From Nocardia pseudobrasiliensis NBRC 108224 (GTDB lineage Bacteria > Actinomycetota > Actinomycetes > Mycobacteriales > Mycobacteriaceae): a stretch of 64,000 bases of DNA. The stretch covers positions 1 to 64,000 of the forward strand of contig NZ_BDBS01000024.1 of the NCBI RefSeq assembly GCF_001613105.1. Direction: 5' to 3'. Below, one piece after another: positions 58,146 to 64,000 of the stretch (positions are counted from its first letter, which is position 1; every line of letters begins with the position of its first letter). Both the position numbers and the translations under genes were made by a program. Below the pieces are notes generated by a model. The model searched no databases. It was not told the DNA's origin and worked only from the letters and a program-made list of their open reading frames with translations.

Positions 58146-58606
58146 TCGAACGGCACTGCGAGGCCATCGAGTGGGATCTGCACGCCTACTGGGGCGTGGA
58201 CCTACTCGATTTCTTCCGCGGCAGCCTGCCGTGGACCAAACTCTGGCGGTTCCTCGCCCAGGTCCCCGACGGCTCGCGCTACCGCGCCTCCCAGGCCATG
58301 GACCTCGACCTCGCCGAACACATCCTCGAAGTCGAGGATGAAACCGGCGGCGTGGCAGCGCAATCCGCCGACGAGGGCCCGATACTGCGGTCCTCGGCGG
58401 GCTACGACCTCAACGTCCAGGTGCTGATGACCATCGCGGACCTGATCCAGCAGCTCAACGCCACGCTGATCGCGGTCAACCTGCCGCCGGACAAGTCCCC
58501 GCCCAAGATCCATCCCCTGCCGCGGCCGGTATCCGCGGTCGAGGTCGTGCGCGCCCGACGTGAGCGCGCCGACCTCGCCACTCAACTCGAGGTTTTCGGC
58601 ATCTGA
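58124..58606 (+). CDS. tail assembly chaperone extension, -1 frameshift product (gpGT-like)
   Basis: 160 residues fused to the first chaperone through the -1 slip at 58118-58124. VLIERHCEAIEWDLHAYWGV, DLLDFFRGSLPWTKLWRFLA and VLMTIADLIQQLNATLIAVN are typical of the second chaperone domain; the early EWDLHAYWGVDLLD segment is highly characteristic. There is no good independent start codon. The tape measure gene follows after 38 bp. Confidence 0.82.
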   Translation, partial: RVGLAVLIERHCEAIEWDLHAYWGVDLLDFFRGSLPWTKLWRFLAQVPDGSRYRASQAMDLDLAEHILEVEDETGGVAAQSADEGPILRSSAGYDLNVQVLMTIADLIQQLNATLIAVNLPPDKSPPKIHPLPRPVSAVEVVRARRERADLATQLEVFGI

Positions 58607-58644
58607 ACCGTTCCGCCTGACCTTCCGACCCAAAGGTTCGACAC

Positions 58645-61600
58645 ATGTCCTATATCGCTGGCCATATCAAGATCACCGTCAGCCCGGACATGAGCGGTTT
58701 CACCGAAGCCGTCGAGCGGGAATTCCGCAAAACCAGAAGCGATTCCGCCGCCGACAACGCCCGCGACGACAAAGCCGCCGTAGAACGCGGCCGGGCGCGC
58801 GGTAAAGCCGAAGGCGTCGCGCACGGCAAGGCATTCCAGGACGCCTCCGACCAACACACCCGCCCCGGCCGCGGCCGCGGAATGAACGAGCGGCTCGCCG
58901 ACTACGAAAAAGAACTGCGCGAGCGCCGCAAGATCCGCCGCAAGATCGAAGACGACGACGAGCCCGTCCGGCAGCGCTCCCGCGCCGCCAAAAAAGACGC
59001 CGACTGGCTCGACGACGAAATCCGCAAGGAAGAGTCCGCGCGGCTGCGGCGCAATCGCACTCGCCAGGCCCGGCAGGAACGCGAGGCCGAGAACGACGCC
59101 AAACGCGCCGCCCAGCATGCCGAAAAACTCGCCCGCAACAGTGATCTCACCGCGCGCACCGCCCGCGAACGGCAACAGATCGCCGACGCACTCAACCCCG
59201 CGGGCCGAAACGCCCGAGGACGTCTGCGCGGATACACGCGGCACGTCCAGGAACAGATCCTCTCCGCGGGGCAGCTCACCCAATTCAGCAACAAACAGGC
59301 CGACGCCTGGCGCAAGGCCGCGGCCGCCCAGGACCGTGCGTCGGCCGACTACGCCAAAGCCGTGCAGGCCTCACGAAAAGCCGATCGCGATGTCGACAAC
59401 GCCATCGACGACCTGGCCCAGCAGCGCGCCACCAATGCGTCGAGGCGGCAGGTCGGTCGGGCCGAGAATCGGCTCGACAATGCGCTGGACAATCAGCGGC
59501 TTGCCAATGACCGCAAGGCTGTTGCAAAGGATGCGGTCACTCGGGCTCGGGCGGAGGCCGATCGGGCGGGGAGTGAGTTCCGGTCCGCGCACGCACTGTC
59601 GTCCTACGATCAGACGCGACTCGACGCGATCGTCAGAAATGTCACCGCGCAGGCCCGCCAACGCCGCGACTTCAACTCCGGCACAGCCGATTCCGATTCC
59701 AATGTCATCGGCATCGCCAACCGCAACGCCGATCTGCTCAAACGCCGAGGCGCGAACCGCAACGATCAGAACGCCGCGCAGACCGCCATTGCCGCTGCCG
59801 CCGAACTGGACAGCGCCGAACGCAAGGTGTCCCAAGCGGAGATCGAACGGACCCGCGCGCAGGAACGGCTCACCCGTGCCGCGGTCGCCAAACACCAGGC
59901 CGACGCGCAGTCGATCACCGACGCCACCCGCCTGGCCGCGATCAACAACGAACTCACCAACGCCATGCGCGCCCGCGATATCGCCGAGGCGCGCGTCTCC
60001 ACGACGAAGCACTACCGCGACGTCGCGGCCACCCGATACCAGGGCGCCGACAGATCGCTGCGAGATCGCGAAAACGTCAGCCCCGTACTCCGGGCAATGG
60101 AACGCGTCGGCTCCGGACTCGAAAGCCGTTGGGGCGCACTCAACGACAAGCTGATCTACATGGGCCGCTACCTGTCCTCGGTCGGGCAGATCGCGATGTC
60201 CTCCGCGGCCGCGCTGGCTGCCTTCGGCGCGGTCAACCTGCTGCCGCTGATCTCGTCACTGGGCCAGGCCCTCGCTGCGCTGTCCTCGCTCCCCGCGGTG
60301 ATCGTCGCGGCGGGAACCGGTATCGCCGCGATCGCCGTTGGCGGGCACGGCCTGTTCTCCACACTCAAAGCCGCGGGCCAGGCCAGCAAATCAGCGACCG
60401 CCGACGCCGAGTCCGCCGCCGAGAAGCAGACCGACGCCGACCGCCGAGTTCGGGAGTCCGGCGAGAACCTTGCCACCGCGCGCCGCGACGCCGCGCGCAC
60501 GGCCGCCAGTGGCGTCAGACAGATCGTCGATGCCGAGAAATCCGTCCAGAGCGCCCAGCGCACCAGCGAGGACGCGCAGAAATCACTGACTCGCGCCCGC
60601 AAGGACGCCGCGGAGAAGATCAAAGACCTCAACGACGCCCTCAAAGGCAACGCGCTGTCCGAACGCGGCGCGAAACTGTCGGCGCTGCGTGCCGAGAAGA
60701 ACCTGTGGAAAGTCTCGGCGGATCCGGATTCCGACTGGCTCGACATCGCCGAGGCCGTCCAGGCCCGCGATGAAGCGAACTACAACGTCGAACAGGTCCA
60801 GGCGGCCAATCAGAAGAAACTCGAAGCCGCCACCGAGGCCAATGCCAAAGGCGTGGAAGGCGACGACCAGGTCGTCGAGGCCAAACAGGCTCTGATCGAC
60901 GCCAATTCACGCCTGGCCGAAGCGCAGGAGCGAGTCGGCGAAGTCGTACAGCAGGTCGCCGACGCCAACGACGACGCCAACCGGCGCGCCGAACGAGCGG
61001 TCGAGTCCTATAACGACGCCCTGCGCGAACAGCAGAAGGTGCTGGACACACTCGGAAAATCCGGGGCCGCCAAGACCTTCGCCGAGGAATACCGGAAGCT
61101 CTCACCCCACGCCCGCGACCTGGTGGACCAGGTGCGATCGCTGGGACCGGAGTGGACCAAACTGCGCACCACCGCCCAGGACGCGCTGACCCGTGGACTC
61201 GGCCAGGCATTCACCGACGTCGCCACCAAACAGCTGCCGCTGATGCGCATCGGATTCGCGGCGATCAACAACGAAATCAACGCGGGCCTCAAACAGAGCC
61301 TCGCCGTCTTCGGCAGTAATAAAGCCCAGCTGGACTATTCGGCATTCCTGGGCAACACCACCTCCGGATTCCGGAACCTGATGCAGGCCGCCGCGCCCCT
61401 CTCCCGAATCTTCATCGACCTGTCCACCGCGGGTTCCGCTGTCCTGCCGCGACTGGGCCAAGCCCTGTCCGACAGCGCATCACGCTGGGCCGACCGTATC
61501 GCTGGAGCCCGCGAAACCGGTGAACTGAATGCCGCCATCGACCGCGGCATCGAGAAGATGAAGCAGTTCGGTCACGTCATCGGCAATACCTTCGGCGGCC

Positions 61601-64000
61601 TGCGCGGCTTCTTCCAAGCCCTGCGCGGCGAAGGCGACGGACTGCTCGCCACCCTGGATCACTCCACCGCGCGATTCGAAGCCTGGACGAAATCCGCCGA
61701 GGGCGCGAGCTCGATCCAACGCGTCTTCGCGGCGATCAACGAAAAGGCCGGGCAGGTCTGGTCGATCATCAAGTCGATCGTCTCCTCGGTTGCCTCGATC
61801 GTCGCTCCGGTGGCGGACAACTTCGGATTCACCCTGACCGTCGCCGAGAAATTGGCATCGGCGATCGCCAAGATCGTCGATGCCCTCATGTCCTTCGGCC
61901 CCACGGCCAAGCTGATCGAGGGCGTACTGACCGTCTTCGCGGCCATGTACACGCTGAGATCTCTGAGCACGGTATTCACAGGTATCAAGTCCGCCGCGAT
62001 GACGGCCTACACCGGCATCGGTGTGGCGGCAATCAATGCCCGCCAGAACATGACCGGCTACTTTACGGGAATTCGTGAAGAGTCCCGCAGCACCTACCAG
62101 CTCATGCGGGGACACCAGGCAGACCACGTCGAAGATGCCAGGGGGCGCTACAGCCAGTTGCAATCGCGGGCCGGCGCAGCCTTCTCCGGTATCCAGACCG
62201 CGGCCACCAGCGCTCTCGGCGGCGTTCGCTCGATGACGAGTTCGCTGGTCAGTGCGATGGGCGGCTGGTTCAATGTCGTGGCGATCGCGGGTGTGCTGGC
62301 TTTCACGCAGATCTCCAGTGCCATATCCGGTTTCAACGACAAGGTCGCCGCGGCAAAGAAGGATATGCAGGAGGCGCAGCAGTTCGACCTGAAGTTCAAG
62401 CTCGACCTGAGCAAGGCGCTCAACAATTCGGACGGCCTGGTCGACGAGCAGGTCAAGGGGGTCATGCTCCAGAAGGTCGAGCAGTATCAGAAGACACTCG
62501 ACTCCGCGATCTCGAAGAAGACCAGTTTCGCCGACCAATACGGCGAGCAGTGGAAAGACACCGACTGGTGGAATGTCGGTGAGCACCTGATCAATCTGAT
62601 CGGTGGCGATATGGCCATCGGCGGTCTACTCGGTGGGACGGGTGGAGCTGCTCCGGATTCCTACAAGCTGGACCAGGCCGCCGACGCCGCCAAGGCGGTC
62701 AAGGATCGGTTGTCGGATCTGAAGATCACCAATGAAGGCCTGACCTCCGCACTGACCGGTTCGAATATCGAATGGGACAGATTCAAGGTGCGCCTGCTCG
62801 ACGGCAGTGAGGGCGGCCGAATCGCGGCCGAGCAGTTGCAGAGGACTCGCGACGAGTTCGTCGAATCGCAGAAGACCGCATCGCGGCTGCGTGACACCAT
62901 CGACGAGTTGAAGTCGAAGAACCTCGAAGCCGCCGATGCGGTCGAGAAACTGACCAGTGTTCTTGCGCGCCAACGCAAGAACAATATGACCCAGGACGAC
63001 GCGAAGTCCCAGGCCTTCAGCGCGCTGGACGAGCTGAACAACTTCAAGCCGGTCGAGAACGGCGGAACGGTCTTCGAAGGCGACCAGATCAACCTCCGGA
63101 GCGAGAACGGCCGACGATACCGCGCTCTGCTGCTGTCGGTCGCGGGTGGCTACGACCAGTTGGCCTCGGCGTCGTATCAGGCTTCATTGAGTGTCAACAA
63201 CAATGAGGGTGCGGCGGCCGTCGCCGCTCAGAACGCTACGCAGGTGATCACCGACTCGGTGCGGGAACGAATCGCCGCGTACGTGGGCGAGGGTCAGGCA
63301 CTGGAGAACCTGATCACTCAATATCAGCTGGGTCCGAACAGCCTCCAGCAGCGCATCGATGCCGCGCGCGGCGGTAATCAGGCGGTGGCCACCGCGGTCG
63401 ATCCGACCGTCCCCGCTTCGGTAGCGAACAACCCGACCCTCGCGGCGTTGTTTCCCGCTCTGGTCCCAGGTGTTCCGCAGAACACCCAGCCGGGCGGCTT
63501 GTCCTCACTGTTCCCAAGCCTGCCCGCAACTCAGCCCAATCAAGTCGCGCCACAACCCGCGCCGCAGTCGGCCGTTCAGCAGCCGAATCCCGCGCCCCAG
63601 GTGGTTCCCGTTCAGCTGAAGGTGCCCGACTACAGCGGCAGCCTGCAGGCCTACAACGATTACGTCGCCGCTGTCGAGGCGGGCTACAACCAGAAGCTGT
63701 TGCCCGCTTTCACCGGATCCATCGATAAGGCGAACGCGCTCGGCACCGCGGTCTCGGGTGCCGCCGATACCGCCAAACCCGCGTTCGAGCTGATCACCGG
63801 TTATGTCAACGGTTTGAATATCGTGTTCGGCGACAACCTCGGTGACCAGAACGGTGCGCTGAAAGCGTGGAAGACGCTCTACAACACCATGGGTATCGAT
63901 ATCACCGCGATGTCGGACACCATGTTTCCGAAGCTCGTACAGGCGCTGACCGATCTGGGGAACCAGTTCAACACAACCCAGTCGGGGATCGCGACGAGTT
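58645..64000 (+). CDS. tape measure protein (N-terminal 1785 residues; truncated by the window end)
   Basis: ATG 58645 with AAAGG upstream; the frame is open to the last base. The opening IAGHIKITVSPDMSGFTEAV is common for tape measures. Residues about 20-480 are charged coiled coil (ERLADYEKELRERRKIRRKI, AKALEKLARNSD-type repeats). About 500-570 is a hydrophobic Gly/Ala region (SAAALAAFGAVNLLPLISSL, VIVAAGTGIAAIAVGGHGLF) that may enter the host membrane. Further coiled coils and a second hydrophobic region around 1195-1225 follow, then a Pro/Gln-rich linker near 1610-1660. Length sets the tail length; over 1785 residues predicts a tail of well over 200 nm. Confidence 0.92.
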   Translation, partial: MSYIAGHIKITVSPDMSGFTEAVEREFRKTRSDSAADNARDDKAAVERGRARGKAEGVAHGKAFQDASDQHTRPGRGRGMNERLADYEKELRERRKIRRKIEDDDEPVRQRSRAAKKDADWLDDEIRKEESARLRRNRTRQARQEREAENDAKRAAQHAEKLARNSDLTARTARERQQIADALNPAGRNARGRLRGYTRHVQEQILSAGQLTQFSNKQADAWRKAAAAQDRASADYAKAVQASRKADRDVDNAIDDLAQQRATNASRRQVGRAENRLDNALDNQRLANDRKAVAKDAVTRARAEADRAGSEFRSAHALSSYDQTRLDAIVRNVTAQARQRRDFNSGTADSDSNVIGIANRNADLLKRRGANRNDQNAAQTAIAAAAELDSAERKVSQAEIERTRAQERLTRAAVAKHQADAQSITDATRLAAINNELTNAMRARDIAEARVSTTKHYRDVAATRYQGADRSLRDRENVSPVLRAMERVGSGLESRWGALNDKLIYMGRYLSSVGQIAMSSAAALAAFGAVNLLPLISSLGQALAALSSLPAVIVAAGTGIAAIAVGGHGLFSTLKAAGQASKSATADAESAAEKQTDADRRVRESGENLATARRDAARTAASGVRQIVDAEKSVQSAQRTSEDAQKSLTRARKDAAEKIKDLNDALKGNALSERGAKLSALRAEKNLWKVSADPDSDWLDIAEAVQARDEANYNVEQVQAANQKKLEAATEANAKGVEGDDQVVEAKQALIDANSRLAEAQERVGEVVQQVADANDDANRRAERAVESYNDALREQQKVLDTLGKSGAAKTFAEEYRKLSPHARDLVDQVRSLGPEWTKLRTTAQDALTRGLGQAFTDVATKQLPLMRIGFAAINNEINAGLKQSLAVFGSNKAQLDYSAFLGNTTSGFRNLMQAAAPLSRIFIDLSTAGSAVLPRLGQALSDSASRWADRIAGARETGELNAAIDRGIEKMKQFGHVIGNTFGGLRGFFQALRGEGDGLLATLDHSTARFEAWTKSAEGASSIQRVFAAINEKAGQVWSIIKSIVSSVASIVAPVADNFGFTLTVAEKLASAIAKIVDALMSFGPTAKLIEGVLTVFAAMYTLRSLSTVFTGIKSAAMTAYTGIGVAAINARQNMTGYFTGIREESRSTYQLMRGHQADHVEDARGRYSQLQSRAGAAFSGIQTAATSALGGVRSMTSSLVSAMGGWFNVVAIAGVLAFTQISSAISGFNDKVAAAKKDMQEAQQFDLKFKLDLSKALNNSDGLVDEQVKGVMLQKVEQYQKTLDSAISKKTSFADQYGEQWKDTDWWNVGEHLINLIGGDMAIGGLLGGTGGAAPDSYKLDQAADAAKAVKDRLSDLKITNEGLTSALTGSNIEWDRFKVRLLDGSEGGRIAAEQLQRTRDEFVESQKTASRLRDTIDELKSKNLEAADAVEKLTSVLARQRKNNMTQDDAKSQAFSALDELNNFKPVENGGTVFEGDQINLRSENGRRYRALLLSVAGGYDQLASASYQASLSVNNNEGAAAVAAQNATQVITDSVRERIAAYVGEGQALENLITQYQLGPNSLQQRIDAARGGNQAVATAVDPTVPASVANNPTLAALFPALVPGVPQNTQPGGLSSLFPSLPATQPNQVAPQPAPQSAVQQPNPAPQVVPVQLKVPDYSGSLQAYNDYVAAVEAGYNQKLLPAFTGSIDKANALGTAVSGAADTAKPAFELITGYVNGLNIVFGDNLGDQNGALKAWKTLYNTMGIDITAMSDTMFPKLVQALTDLGNQFNTTQSGIATS

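Larger units (their letters stand above)
9006..64000 (+). mobile_element. large siphovirus-type prophage, left portion (right end outside the window)
   Basis: From about 9.0 kb onward there is a divergent repressor/early-operon switch, recombination and replication genes (YqaJ, RecT, Toprim-DnaB, SSB, RusA, DnaQ), and an uninterrupted head-tail operon from HNH and terminase to the tape measure. Long cargo blocks, an IS21 insertion and many broken genes sit between early and late modules. It could alternatively be two adjacent elements, with the toxin region (30.6-40.8 kb) from a separate source. Lysis genes and integrase are not seen and would be expected to the right. Confidence 0.75.

Noticed and set aside
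59117..60154. 345-codon frame in the tape measure region
   Set aside because: Shifted shadow of the tape measure gene, dominated by Pro, Arg, Ser and Thr from GC-rich third positions.

Overview
The window is high-GC actinobacterial DNA, most likely from Nocardia or a close relative. The signs are its codon use, GTG starts, an antigen-85-like secreted esterase, a WhiB gene and the tRNA-Ser/tRNA-Arg pair. I worked by eye from sequence and translations only, so family names come from motif recognition and not from searches.

Positions 1-9 kb are ordinary chromosome. They hold a quinone oxidoreductase with a 54-residue partner, a lactate-2-monooxygenase-like flavoenzyme, a MarR regulator, the decayed remains of a lasso-peptide cluster running into tRNA-Ser(TGA), a nickel/cobalt permease, a secreted esterase, a histidinol-phosphate/aromatic aminotransferase, a dienelactone-hydrolase-like protein, then tRNA-Ser(GCT) and tRNA-Arg(ACG).

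From about 9.0 kb to the end lies the left 55 kb of a large siphovirus-type prophage, probably integrated at tRNA-Arg; no integrase or right end is in view. Near the left end are a PIN-domain toxin-antitoxin pair and a repressor-like HTH gene. A strong divergent promoter then drives an early operon of tightly overlapping genes: YqaJ exonuclease, RecT, replication initiator-like, loader-like and Toprim-DnaB helicase. Further replication genes (SSB, WhiB, RusA, DnaQ-like exonuclease) are scattered among cargo between 18 and 46 kb. From 46.7 kb the late operon runs HNH, terminase small and large subunits, portal, WDGH-type protein, MuF, scaffold, decoration, capsid, connectors, endonuclease VII, major tail protein, the frameshifted tail chaperone pair and a tape measure that is cut by the window end.

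The cargo is the interesting part. It includes: a DprA-like + ComF-like phosphoribosyltransferase pair matching the ShosTA defence/toxin-antitoxin architecture; a 740-residue polymorphic toxin with a PD-(D/E)xK-like domain, followed by an array of six related putative immunity genes (two intact, four broken); two broken chaperone-like genes around it; three tandem nearly identical 32-residue hydrophobic peptide genes; two unrelated methyltransferases; and an IS21 insertion that splits an inositol-monophosphatase-like gene and appears to have brought in a metallophosphoesterase. A recurring element close to ACACAACTGAATAC sits just upstream of several phage start codons and resembles a start-associated dispersed repeat.
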